A DNA stretch of 63,003 nucleotides from Microcystis viridis FACHB-1342. Lineage in GTDB: Bacteria > Cyanobacteriota > Cyanobacteriia > Cyanobacteriales > Microcystaceae. Every line of letters starts with the position of its first letter. Within the stretch, counting starts at the first letter, position 1. Below the pieces are notes generated by a model that had not been told where the DNA came from, ran no database searches, and worked only from the letters and a program-made list of their open reading frames with translations. The stretch covers positions 1 to 63,003 of the forward strand of contig NZ_JACJSV010000017.1 in the NCBI RefSeq assembly GCF_014698335.1, in the 5' to 3' direction. The position numbers and the translations under genes are program-made. This document shows, piece after piece, positions 36,980 to 46,117 of the stretch.

Positions 36980-38296
36980 ATGTCAAATTTAGGACGACGT
37001 AAATTTCTCCTGTACGGTTCTGCCGCTTTGGGAACCAGTATTCTGTTAAAAGCTTGCGGTGGCAATCAAAGCCAAACCCCCACGGCTAGTCCTAGCCCGG
37101 CTGCTAGTCCCGCCCCGGCTTCTGGAGAGACAATTAAGGTGGGTATTCTGCACTCCCTCAGTGGCACCATGGCCATCAGTGAAACCAGCGTAGTTGATGC
37201 GGAAAAACTGGCGATCGAGGAAATCAATGCCGCCGGTGGTGTTCTTGGTAAACAGATCGAGGCAGTGGTGGAAGATGGCGCTTCCGATTGGCCAACTTTT
37301 GCCGAAAAAGCCACCAAACTGATCGATCAGGACAAAGTTGCGACTGTCTTCGGTTGTTGGACTTCCGCCAGTCGTAAGGCGGTTTTACCCGTGTTTGAAG
37401 CCAAAAACCATATGCTCTGGTATCCTGTCCAGTACGAGGGTCAAGAGTGTTCTAGAAATATCTTCTACACCGGTGCTGCCCCTAACCAACAGATCGAGCC
37501 AGCAGTGACTTGGTTGCTGGAAAATAAAGGGAAAAAATTCTTCCTCGTCGGTTCCGACTACGTTTTTCCCCGCACTGCCAACACGATTATTAAAGAGCAG
37601 TTAAAGGCGAAAGGCGGCGAAACCGTGGGCGAAGACTACCTACCCCTAGGTAACACGGAAGTTACCCCGATTATTACCAAAATTAAGCAAGCTTTACCCG
37701 ATGGCGGCGTTATTTTCAACACCCTCAACGGTGACAGTAACGTGGCTTTCTTCAAACAACTGCAAGCGGCCGGTTTAACTCCCGATAAATATCCGGTCAT
37801 GTCGGTGAGTGTTGCTGAGGAAGAAGTTAAACAGATTGGTAAGGAATATCTCCTCGGTCAGTACGCTTGTTGGAACTATTTCCAAACCGTAGATACCCCC
37901 GCTAACAAAAAATTTGTTGCGGCTTTTCGAGCTAAATATGGTGAGGATCGCGTCACTAACGACCCCATGGAAGCGGCCTATATTATGGTCTATCTCTGGA
38001 AGCAAGCGGTGGAACAAGCGGCAACCGCCGATGATCTCGACAAAGTTCGCGCCGCAGCCGTAGGACAAAAATTCGATGCTCCCGAAGGACCGGTGGAAAT
38101 GTTCCCCAATCATCATATCTCCAAAACCGTCCGCATTGGTCAGGTGAGAGATGATGGTCTATTTGACATCGTTTGGTCAACTCCGGGGGTAGTGGATCCG
38201 CAACCTTGGAACCAATTTGTCCCCGAAACTAAGGGCTTTGCCTGTGACTGGACGGATCCGGCTAAGGGCGGTAAGTTCAAAATGGAAAAATCCTAG
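36980..38296 (+). CDS. urtA: Urea ABC transporter, substrate-binding lipoprotein
   Basis: 438 residues. Twin-arginine type signal [13 protein letters not shown] followed by a lipobox (LLKAC, Cys about 26), so it is exported folded and lipid-anchored. The mature part is a branched-chain/amide-binding protein ([47 protein letters not shown]), the UrtA type. Delivers urea to UrtBC. First gene of urtABCDE. Confidence 0.95.
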   Translation: MSNLGRRKFLLYGSAALGTSILLKACGGNQSQTPTASPSPAASPAPASGETIKVGILHSLSGTMAISETSVVDAEKLAIEEINAAGGVLGKQIEAVVEDGASDWPTFAEKATKLIDQDKVATVFGCWTSASRKAVLPVFEAKNHMLWYPVQYEGQECSRNIFYTGAAPNQQIEPAVTWLLENKGKKFFLVGSDYVFPRTANTIIKEQLKAKGGETVGEDYLPLGNTEVTPIITKIKQALPDGGVIFNTLNGDSNVAFFKQLQAAGLTPDKYPVMSVSVAEEEVKQIGKEYLLGQYACWNYFQTVDTPANKKFVAAFRAKYGEDRVTNDPMEAAYIMVYLWKQAVEQAATADDLDKVRAAAVGQKFDAPEGPVEMFPNHHISKTVRIGQVRDDGLFDIVWSTPGVVDPQPWNQFVPETKGFACDWTDPAKGGKFKMEKS

Positions 38297-38325
38297 TTTT
38301 AGGAATTTTTCCAGACAGTAACGAG

Positions 38326-38359
38326 AGTGAGGTGGGCATTACTGCTCACCCCACTTTTT
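38326..38359 (+). terminator. Hairpin attenuator between urtA and urtB
   Basis: AGTGAGGTGGGC, loop ATTACT, GCTCACCCCACT and then TTTT. Twelve-position stem with one mismatch and one wobble. Inside the operon, it probably allows partial read-through so that UrtA is made in excess of the membrane parts. Confidence 0.6.
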
Positions 38360-38390
38360 AAAGCTTAAAGATGCAGGGGAATAACGAAAA

Positions 38391-39551
38391 GTGTCAGCAT
38401 TATTGGAAGGATTGTTTAATGGTATTAGCATCGGTTCTGTGCTATTGCTGGCCGCTTTAGGACTAGCGATTGTCTTTGGACTGATGGGGGTGATTAATCT
38501 CGCTCACGGTGAGTTAATGATGTTAGGGGCTTATACTACTTTTGTGGTGCAAAATGTCTTTAAAGGTTTCGGTTCTCCCCTCTTTGATACTTATGTTTTA
38601 TTCGCCCTACCGATCGCTTTTTTAGTGTCGGGATTGGCGGGATTATTATTAGAAAGGGGGGTGATTAGGTTCCTCTATGGCAGACCCCTAGAAACGCTGC
38701 TGGCCACTTGGGGAGTCAGCTTAATTCTGCAGCAATTTGTCAGAAGTGTCAACGGGTTATTAGTAATTAGTTTAATAGTTTTCTGTCTGTTATTTTTTGG
38801 GGCGATGACGGTGTTAAGTCGTCGCCTAGATTGGGAGAGAATTCGCAATTTAGCTATTGGTATCACCCTGCCTTTATCCCTAGCTATCGCTGGATTATTA
38901 GGCTATCTTTTATCTTTTAATCCCGTTCTCGCTCGACCCTGGTTTAGTGCCAGAAATGTCGATGTCACCGCTCCTGTTTGGTTACGCGGAGGTTTACCTT
39001 TACCCGGGTTTCAAATGCCCTACACCCGTCTATTTATTATCATTTTAACTGCCCTTTGTTTGTTAGGGACTTATTGGTTTTTAAATAAATCTTCTTGGGG
39101 TTTACGCATTCGTGCCGTCACCCAAAATCGCCAGATGAGTGCCTGTTTAGGCATTCCGACAAATCAAGTGGATGCTTTGACTTTTGCCCTCGGTTCGGGA
39201 TTAGCTGGAGTTGCCGGTTGTGCGATTAGTTTTTTGGGTTCCGTCGGTCCAAACGTGGGACAAAATTATATCGTTGATACCTTCATGGTGGTGGTGGTGG
39301 GGGGAGTGGGTAATCTCCTGGGAACTATTATCGCAGCTATGGCAATCGGTGTGGCTAATTATTTAATTGGTTCGGGAACTTTTGCCCTGATTTTTGGTTC
39401 TGTAGAAGCACTAAAACCCCTAACGGATTTCTTCACCTTTTTCTCCACCACTAGCATGGCAAAAGTGATGATTTTTGCTTTAATTATTGCTTTCTTGCAA
39501 TTCAAACCTGCGGGAATTTTTCCTCCTAAAGGACGTACTGCCGAGTTATAG
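38391..39551 (+). CDS. urtB: Urea ABC transporter permease UrtB
   Basis: 386 residues from a GTG start with AGGGGAATAA upstream. LivH-type permease with about eight hydrophobic helices (IVFGLMGVINLAHGELMMLGAY, LALGSGLAGVAGCAISFLG-like). Forms the membrane channel with UrtC. Confidence 0.95.
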   Translation: MSALLEGLFNGISIGSVLLLAALGLAIVFGLMGVINLAHGELMMLGAYTTFVVQNVFKGFGSPLFDTYVLFALPIAFLVSGLAGLLLERGVIRFLYGRPLETLLATWGVSLILQQFVRSVNGLLVISLIVFCLLFFGAMTVLSRRLDWERIRNLAIGITLPLSLAIAGLLGYLLSFNPVLARPWFSARNVDVTAPVWLRGGLPLPGFQMPYTRLFIIILTALCLLGTYWFLNKSSWGLRIRAVTQNRQMSACLGIPTNQVDALTFALGSGLAGVAGCAISFLGSVGPNVGQNYIVDTFMVVVVGGVGNLLGTIIAAMAIGVANYLIGSGTFALIFGSVEALKPLTDFFTFFSTTSMAKVMIFALIIAFLQFKPAGIFPPKGRTAEL

Positions 39552-39554
39552 ATT

Positions 39555-40709
39555 ATGATTACAGAAACCATCACTAGAAACGAATCCCGACAACGGGAAA
39601 AGAAAAAGTTAATCACGGAAATCGCTGTTATTGTTGGATTGGTGGTCATCTTTGCGGTGTTACTGCCCTTAGCTTTGTCGGCTTTCCGCTTGCGTTTATT
39701 GGGGCGATTTCTTTCCCTGGCTATTGTTGCTTTGGGGATAGATTTAATCTGGGGTTATACGGGTTTATTAAGTCTTGGTCATGGTATCTTTTTTGCTCTC
39801 GGTGGTTACGCTTTGGCCATGTACCTAAATCTTCAGTTACCCCCCGGACAAATGCCCGAATTTTTTACTCTCTACGGGGTGACAGAATTACCTTTTATTT
39901 GGCAACCTTTTTATTCCCTACCTTTGACAATTCTAGCCCTAATTATTGTACCAGCGATCGTGGCGGGATTGTTAGGTTATTTAATCTTCCGCAATCGCAT
40001 TAAAGGGGTTTATTTCTCGATTTTGACCCAAGCGGCTTTACTGGTATTTTTTAACTTTTTTAACGGCCAACAGAAGTTAATCAACGGCACTAATGGCTTA
40101 AAAACTGATACCCAAACAATTTTCGGATTGCTGGTGGGTTCTGATGCTGTTCAAGTGGCCTTTTATTTACTCACAATTGTCTGTTTACTGGCTATTTATC
40201 TCCTCTGTCGTTGGTTAACTACCGGCAGATTTGGGCGCTTGTTAGTCGCCATTCGCGATGATGAGGTGCGGGTTCGTTTTTCTGGTTATGATCCTACTTG
40301 GTTTAAGGTGTTAGTTTTTGCCATTTCTGGGGCGATTGCTGGTGTTGCCGGCGCTCTTTATACGGTGCAAACGGGAATTATCACCCCTAACTCTATGGAT
40401 GTGGCTTTTTCCATTGAAATGGTGATTTGGGTGGCTGTGGGGGGACGTGCTACCCTTGTGGGGGCAGTTATCGGTACTTTATTAGTACGCCTAGCCCAAA
40501 CTTTTTTAAGCGAACAATTTCCGGAAGTCTGGGTATTTTTCCAAGGGGCCCTATTCCTAATTGTGGTGACAGTGCTTCCCGATGGTATTCTCGGTGGGAT
40601 TAAACGTTTGCTGACTCATTTTGGTTTCCGCAAAACTTTAATTACCTATCCTAGTATTGAGGAAGATCCAGAAGCGCAACTGGAAAAAGAAGAATTAGAG
40701 CATAAGTGA
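39555..40709 (+). CDS. urtC: Urea ABC transporter permease UrtC
   Basis: 384 residues, LivM-type permease (DLIWGYTGLLSLGHGIFFALGG, SGAIAGVAGALYTVQTG, GGRATLVGAVIG). Three bases after urtB, so tightly coupled. Confidence 0.95.
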   Translation: MITETITRNESRQREKKKLITEIAVIVGLVVIFAVLLPLALSAFRLRLLGRFLSLAIVALGIDLIWGYTGLLSLGHGIFFALGGYALAMYLNLQLPPGQMPEFFTLYGVTELPFIWQPFYSLPLTILALIIVPAIVAGLLGYLIFRNRIKGVYFSILTQAALLVFFNFFNGQQKLINGTNGLKTDTQTIFGLLVGSDAVQVAFYLLTIVCLLAIYLLCRWLTTGRFGRLLVAIRDDEVRVRFSGYDPTWFKVLVFAISGAIAGVAGALYTVQTGIITPNSMDVAFSIEMVIWVAVGGRATLVGAVIGTLLVRLAQTFLSEQFPEVWVFFQGALFLIVVTVLPDGILGGIKRLLTHFGFRKTLITYPSIEEDPEAQLEKEELEHK

Positions 40710-40726
40710 TTTTATTCTATTAGTAT

Positions 40727-40790
40727 TCAGGAGTCAGTTATCAGATGTGAGTTTTCAGTTCACTGATTACTGTTTACTGTTCACTGAAAA
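40727..40790. repeat. Heptamer repeat inside the urt operon
   Basis: CAGTTATCAG and ACTGATTACTGTTTACTGTTC units in the 107-base urtC-urtD gap. The repeat separates the permease half from the ATPase half of the operon. Confidence 0.6.
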
Positions 40791-40816
40791 TACTTCCCAA
40801 TTCCCTCTTAGAAATT

Positions 40817-41563
40817 ATGACTGGAAAAATCCTAGAAATCGAGAATCTTACCGTTAGTTTTGGGGGTTTTAAAGCTCTCAATAATCTTAATTTCAGTATG
40901 GATACGGGAGAATTGCGGGTGATTATCGGTCCCAATGGTGCGGGAAAAACCACTTTTTTAGATGTGATTACGGGGAAAGTGCAACCAACCATCGGACGGG
41001 TATTATTTAAAGGTCGAGATCTCCGCAAAATTCCTGAATATGCGATCGCTCGTTTAGGTATTGGTCGCAAATTCCAAACTCCTAGGGTATATTTAAATCT
41101 AACTGTCCGAGAAAATCTCGATTTAGTTAGTAATCGCAATAAAAATGTTTTCTCAACTCTTTTCGGTCGTCCTCCGCTAGAAGATAGCAGAAAAGTTATT
41201 GGTTTATTGGAAACTATCGGGTTAACTGCTAAAGCTGATTTATCCGCTTCTTTACTTTCCCACGGCGAAAAACAACGCTTAGAAATTGGCCAATTAGTGG
41301 CCCAGTCACCAGATTTACTGCTAGTAGATGAACCCGTAGCAGGATTAACCGATGAGGAAACGGAAAACGTGGGTAATTTGTTGTTAAATCTAGCGGAAAG
41401 TCATTCAATTATTGTCATTGAACACGATATGGAATTTGTCCGTCAAATTGCCCGCAAAGTCACGGTTTTACACCAAGGAACTGTTCTATGTGAGGGGAAT
41501 ATGGAGCAAATTCAAAATGATCCGAAAGTTATTGAAGTTTATCTAGGTTCCTCGGAAGAATAA
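40817..41563 (+). CDS. urtD: Urea ABC transporter ATPase UrtD
   Basis: 248 residues, LivG-type: Walker A GPNGAGKTT, signature LLSHGEKQ (Ser-His-Gly in place of SGG, usual for this subfamily), Walker B LLLVDEP, H-loop IEHDMEF. Confidence 0.95.
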   Translation: MTGKILEIENLTVSFGGFKALNNLNFSMDTGELRVIIGPNGAGKTTFLDVITGKVQPTIGRVLFKGRDLRKIPEYAIARLGIGRKFQTPRVYLNLTVRENLDLVSNRNKNVFSTLFGRPPLEDSRKVIGLLETIGLTAKADLSASLLSHGEKQRLEIGQLVAQSPDLLLVDEPVAGLTDEETENVGNLLLNLAESHSIIVIEHDMEFVRQIARKVTVLHQGTVLCEGNMEQIQNDPKVIEVYLGSSEE

Positions 41564-41601
41564 AAATTCAAATGATTAAAATTAGTTAAAAAGGATTGAC
41601 A

Positions 41602-42300
41602 ATGTTACACATATCTGATCTGAATGTTTACTACGGAGAAAGTCATATTTTAAGAGATGTGGATCTTAACATTAATGCGGGAGAAATGGTCTGTTTAATC
41701 GGACGTAATGGCGTGGGTAAAACTACCCTCTTAAAAACCCTAATGGGTATCTTAAAACCGCGAGCGGGAGTAATTAATTATGAGCAAGAAAACCTGATTA
41801 ATAAAACCTCAGATCAAAGAGCCAGATTAGGACTGGGTTATGTGCCGCAGGGTAGGGATATTATTCCCCGTTTAACGGTAAAAGAGAATTTAATTCTCGG
41901 TTTGGAAGCTTTACCCACAAGGAGAAAAAATGCCACAATTCCCGAAGAAATCTTCGATTTATTTCCCGTTTTAAAAACCATGTTATCGCGGATGGGAGGA
42001 GATTTAAGCGGTGGACAACAACAGCAATTAGCCATCGCTCGCGCCTTAGTGGGGGAACCAAAATTATTAATTTTAGATGAACCCACGGAAGGAATTCAAC
42101 CGTCAATTATTCTCGAAATTGAAGCGGCGGTGCGGCGTATTGTTGCCAGCAAAGGAATTGCCGTTTTATTAGTAGAACAACACCTGCATTTTGTCCGCCA
42201 AGCTGATCGATATTACGCCATGCAGAAAGGGGGAATTGTTGCTTCTGGTTTCACGAGCGAATTAAGTCAAGAAGTCATTCAGCGATTTTTGGCGGTTTAA
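41602..42300 (+). CDS. urtE: Urea ABC transporter ATPase UrtE
   Basis: 232 residues from ATG 41602, preceded by AAAAAGGA at a good distance; a TTG two codons earlier is less likely. LivF-type: Walker A GRNGVGKTT, signature LSGGQQQ, Walker B LLILDEP. Last gene of the operon. Confidence 0.95.
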   Translation: MLHISDLNVYYGESHILRDVDLNINAGEMVCLIGRNGVGKTTLLKTLMGILKPRAGVINYEQENLINKTSDQRARLGLGYVPQGRDIIPRLTVKENLILGLEALPTRRKNATIPEEIFDLFPVLKTMLSRMGGDLSGGQQQQLAIARALVGEPKLLILDEPTEGIQPSIILEIEAAVRRIVASKGIAVLLVEQHLHFVRQADRYYAMQKGGIVASGFTSELSQEVIQRFLAV

Positions 42301-42321
42301 ACTTAACTTTTTCCTTGATAT

Positions 42322-43539
42322 ATGACTCAAATAGTCGTAATTGGTGGCGGGGCAGCGGGATTTTTTGGCGCAATTAAAGCGGCAGAATCTAACCCAAAAG
42401 CTGGCGTTACTATCCTAGAAGCGGCAAAAGAACCTCTGGCGAAAGTGCGGATTTCGGGAGGGGGACGCTGTAATGTCACCCATCATTGTTTTGATGTTTC
42501 CCAATTGGTTAATTATTATCCTCGCGGTGGCAAAGCACTACGGGGAGCTTTTAGTCGTTTTCAACCCCAAGATACTATTAAATGGTTTGAATTGCGGGGG
42601 GTAAAACTCAAAACAGAAGCGGATGGGCGAATGTTTCCCAGCACCGATAATTCTGAAACTATTGTTAATTGTCTGCGGGAAAGTGCGACTTTTGCTGGGG
42701 TTAATTTAAGGCTAAATTCCCCAGTTAAATCGGTAAAAAAACAGGAAGAAAGTTTTTTGATTGAATTAAAAAGAGATGAGCAAATTAGGGCAGATAAGCT
42801 TTTAATTGCTACGGGAAGTAGTCCTTTTGGTTATCGCACCGCTCAAGATTTAGGTCATTCTCTAGTCTCTCCTGTGCCTTCTTTATTTACCTTTCAAATT
42901 GCCGATGCTCGTCTGAAAGATTTGTTAGGGGTTGCTGTGGATAAAGTGCGAGTTCGTCTTGGGGGAAGTAAATTAGAACAAATCGGACCTTTATTAATTA
43001 CCCATTGGGGAGTTAGTGGCCCGGCTATTTTAAAACTTTCTGCTTGGGGAGCGCGGGTGCTTCACGAGCAGCATTACCGAATGCCTTTAATAATTAATTG
43101 GTTAGGGGATTATCATCCTGAAAAATTGCGAGAAATTATCTTACAAACTAAAAGTGAATATCCCAAAAGAAAACTTTTTAATTATTGTCCCTTTGAACAG
43201 TTACCTAAGCGTCTTTGGCAGAGTTTATTAAGTTACTTGACTGTTAACTCGGAAACTCCCTGGGCCGAATTATCTAAAAATACTCTCAATCGATTAATGA
43301 TTGAATTACAGCAAGGGGAATATCAAATAAAAGGAAAAGGGGTGTTTAAGGAGGAATTTGTCACCTCTGGGGGAGTGAATCTTCAGGAAGTGGATTTTAA
43401 AACTATGGAAAGTAAAATCTGTCCGGGGTTATATTTTGCCGGGGAGGTACTAGATATCGATGCAGTTACGGGGGGATTTAATTTTCAAAGCGCTTGGACC
43501 ACTGGTTATCTCGCCGGACAAGCTATGGGCAATAGATAG
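42322..43539 (+). CDS. HI0933-type flavoprotein (NAD(P)/FAD-dependent oxidoreductase)
   Basis: 405 residues. FAD-binding GGGAAGFFGAIKAAE at the N-terminus, ISGGGRCNVTH, LLIATGSSPFG, and the C-terminal GEVLDIDAVTGGFNFQSAW. This family (YhiN/HI0933, DUF 'aminoacetone oxidase') has no firmly known substrate. Twenty-two bases after urtE in the same direction, but read-through from urt is only an inference. Confidence 0.85.
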   Translation: MTQIVVIGGGAAGFFGAIKAAESNPKAGVTILEAAKEPLAKVRISGGGRCNVTHHCFDVSQLVNYYPRGGKALRGAFSRFQPQDTIKWFELRGVKLKTEADGRMFPSTDNSETIVNCLRESATFAGVNLRLNSPVKSVKKQEESFLIELKRDEQIRADKLLIATGSSPFGYRTAQDLGHSLVSPVPSLFTFQIADARLKDLLGVAVDKVRVRLGGSKLEQIGPLLITHWGVSGPAILKLSAWGARVLHEQHYRMPLIINWLGDYHPEKLREIILQTKSEYPKRKLFNYCPFEQLPKRLWQSLLSYLTVNSETPWAELSKNTLNRLMIELQQGEYQIKGKGVFKEEFVTSGGVNLQEVDFKTMESKICPGLYFAGEVLDIDAVTGGFNFQSAWTTGYLAGQAMGNR

Positions 43540-43549
43540 CAGTATTGCT

Positions 43550-43575
43550 GGTGTATTAGGCTGCCCCAATACACC
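43550..43575. terminator. Hairpin between convergent genes
   Basis: GGTGTATT ... AATACACC (43550-43557 with 43568-43575), loop AGGCTGCCCC. No T-run. Lies between the flavoprotein gene and pckA, which face each other. Confidence 0.4.
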
Positions 43576-43642
43576 CGACGGCAATTAAACTGCGAGAAAA
43601 TCTCACTTTAACTGATAGTTGATAACCGATTCCTTGATGCTG

Positions 43643-45322
43643 TTATTCCCAAATTGGACCGGCTGCAATGATTTCTTGGGAGGCAGTGGTAAATTGACGG
43701 AAATTTTCCACGAAACGATGGGCCAATTCTCGCGCCTGTAGGTCGTAGGATTCGCCATCTTGCCATGCTTGTCGCGGGTCGAGGATTTTTTTGGGAACTC
43801 CTGGGACAATTTCGGGGACGAGAACTTGAAAGATGGGATGAGGATGGAAAACTACTTCCTCTAAATCGCCATTTAAAGCGGCGGAAACCATAGCGCGGGT
43901 GTGTTTGATCGAAATGCGATCGCCGACTCCGTAGGGACCGCCAGACCAACCGGTATTAATCAGATAAACCGAGGTTTCGGGGTGTTGTTCTAAACGTTGC
44001 CCTAACATTTGGGCATAGACCAGGGGTGAGAGAGGGAAGAAACATTGACCGAAACAACTGGAAAAAGTCACCTGTGGGGCGGTGATTCCCCGTTCCGTTC
44101 CCGCTAATTTGCTAGTATAGCCGGAGAGGAAATGATACATCGCTTGGTTCGTGGTTAATTTGGCGATTGGTGGCAGTACCCCAAAAGCATCGGCAGTTAA
44201 GAAGATAATCGTTTTCGGGTGGGTTCCCATGCCAGATACGGCACAATTAGGGATATAACGCAGGGGATAGGCGGCGCGGGTGTTTTCGGTCAAACGTCCA
44301 TCATCATAGTCGGGAAGGCGATTATCGGGGGAAAGGATCACGTTTTCGAGAATAGTGCCAAATTGAATCGCCGCCCAGATTTGGGGTTCGTATTCGGCAC
44401 TTAAACGGATGGTTTTAGCATAACAACCGCCTTCAAAGTTAAAAATGCCGTCTTCTGACCAACCGTGTTCATCATCACCGATGAGGCTGCGTTTAGGATC
44501 GGCGGAAAGGGTGGTTTTACCCGTACCGGAGAGACCGAAAAAGAGGGCCGTATGACCGTGTTTATCCATGTTAGCGGCACCGTGCATCGGTAAAACCCCT
44601 TGTTTGGTCATCAGGTAGTTCATCATCGAGAAGACGGATTTTTTGATTTCGCCAGCGTAGCGAGTGCCACCGATGAGAACGATTTTTTTTGCCAGGTTGA
44701 GGACGATAAAGGCTTCGCTGTTCAGGTCGTCATCCTCGGGATCTCCCTGTAACCCCGGCAGGGCAATCACGGTAAAATCAGTTTCATGGGCGGCTAGTTC
44801 GATCGCACTGGGCCGGAGGAATAACTGATGGGCAAAGAGGTTATGATAGGCGATTTCGGTGACAACGCGCACGCCAAAGCGACAATTAGGATCGGACCCG
44901 ACGTAACCATCGAAGATATATAGGTCTTTTCCCTGTACATAGGCGAGGACTTTTCGGTATAACTGCTGGAATTTTTCCTCGCTAATCGGGGCGTTATGCT
45001 GATTCCAGTCGATTTCCTTTTCGCTGGTGGTTTCTTTGACAATGAATTTATCTTTGGGGGAACGACCGGTATATTTACCTGTTTCCACCACTAAAGCCCC
45101 ATTATCGGCTAAAACGCCCTCATGATGTTCGATCGCCTGTTCGACTAATTGCGGTACGGAAAGATTGCGATAAACGCGACCGAGATTTTTCATGCCTAGG
45201 TTTTCGAGGCCGTAGGTGGGATGAATTTGATTTTCTAATTCGTAGTGGAAATTGACATTCTCCATGCGATCGGACAAGGAACAAGAGATACTATCATTGG
45301 TCAGCGTGTGTAGAGTCGGCAT
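43643..45322 (-). CDS. pckA: Phosphoenolpyruvate carboxykinase (ATP)
   Basis: 559 residues. P-loop GLSGTGKTTLS, metal site DDEHGWSEDGIFNFEGG, and TGRSPKDKFIV, HPKTIIFLTADAFGVLPP. Converts oxaloacetate to PEP with ATP, linking C4 acids and gluconeogenesis. The N-terminal 15 residues are extra relative to bacterial enzymes; an in-frame ATG at codon 20 (MENVNFHY) is an alternative start. Confidence 0.95.
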   Translation of the reverse strand: MPTLHTLTNDSISCSLSDRMENVNFHYELENQIHPTYGLENLGMKNLGRVYRNLSVPQLVEQAIEHHEGVLADNGALVVETGKYTGRSPKDKFIVKETTSEKEIDWNQHNAPISEEKFQQLYRKVLAYVQGKDLYIFDGYVGSDPNCRFGVRVVTEIAYHNLFAHQLFLRPSAIELAAHETDFTVIALPGLQGDPEDDDLNSEAFIVLNLAKKIVLIGGTRYAGEIKKSVFSMMNYLMTKQGVLPMHGAANMDKHGHTALFFGLSGTGKTTLSADPKRSLIGDDEHGWSEDGIFNFEGGCYAKTIRLSAEYEPQIWAAIQFGTILENVILSPDNRLPDYDDGRLTENTRAAYPLRYIPNCAVSGMGTHPKTIIFLTADAFGVLPPIAKLTTNQAMYHFLSGYTSKLAGTERGITAPQVTFSSCFGQCFFPLSPLVYAQMLGQRLEQHPETSVYLINTGWSGGPYGVGDRISIKHTRAMVSAALNGDLEEVVFHPHPIFQVLVPEIVPGVPKKILDPRQAWQDGESYDLQARELAHRFVENFRQFTTASQEIIAAGPIWE

Positions 45323-45901
45323 AACCCCAATTCTCCTGATAATTTAGTTGTCGGTTTAGAGGTAAATTCTAGGTCTCTGATAGTGCAGTTATAGGAACTA
45401 GAAAACCCTCGTTCTCTGTCTTTTTCACTCCCAGACACCTAAGAAGCTATATTGATTAGTTTATCTGACGATATTTCCCTGATTAATCTGGTCTCTCGCT
45501 GTCGGTAAAGCCAACTTTAGAGCGGAATTGAGGCTTATTTGCGTATTTACCCTTCATCTCCCAGTCAGGGTTTGTACCTTTTCTCTCTTGCCGATCTAAC
45601 TGCTTTTTCTAGCTATTTTTAGTCTAGCTGTACAATGGGATGCAGACGATGTTTTTTTTACAAAAGTTAACAGCTACACAAAATTGGTCAGCTAATCTAG
45701 AAGTTATCTTAATTGTCAGGTAGGAAGTCTCTGGTTTTGGGGAACGTCAGAACAATAGCTGGTTGTCTAGAGATGATGACAATGATCCTAAACGTGGTCA
45801 AATCGATTTCGCCGCTAATAAAAAAAGTCGATTGACACAGGAACCAGTTAGCGGCCAAAATTGACCCTATTAGCCGTTGGCAAGCTCTAGAATTGATTGT
45901 G
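45323..45901. other. Long gene-free stretch upstream of pckA
   Basis: About 580 bases. The pckA promoter must lie here on the minus strand, but no clear box is seen. No gene or RNA recognised. Confidence 0.35.
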
Positions 45902-46029
45902 TAAGTAGTCGGACATAAATTCTGTTGTCTATCTTAAGAAATGTAAATTGCCGCAATTCTTACTGACGACCGACTCCTGACGACCGACTCCTTACCCCAC
46001 AGTTAACTTTACTTTTGTCCAACTACTTA
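45902..46029. repeat. Miniature inverted-repeat element, family E
   Basis: TAAGTAGTCGGACATAAAT at the left and, inverted, TAAGTAGTTGGACAAAAGT at the right (16 of 19 match), 128 bases apart. The middle has GACGACCGACTCCT repeated twice. The first bases match family A ends (TAAGTAGTCG), so the two may share a transposase. Confidence 0.6.
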
Positions 46030-46075
46030 ACAGGTTAATTAAGTCTAGCTCGATCTCGAAAAAAAACAACTAATA

Positions 46076-46117
46076 TTGACATCCTCACCGCCGTAAACGG
46101 ACGGTGATTCCCAAACC
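46076..46117 (-). ncRNA. Right end of TnpB element / 3' part of putative omega RNA
   Basis: On the minus strand after tnpB: TCACCG, loop, CGGCGGTGA hairpin and GGATGTCAA ending at 46076. The guide would be read from 46075 downward (TATTAGTTG...). Same terminal TGTCAATAT as the element at the left edge of the window. Confidence 0.5.
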
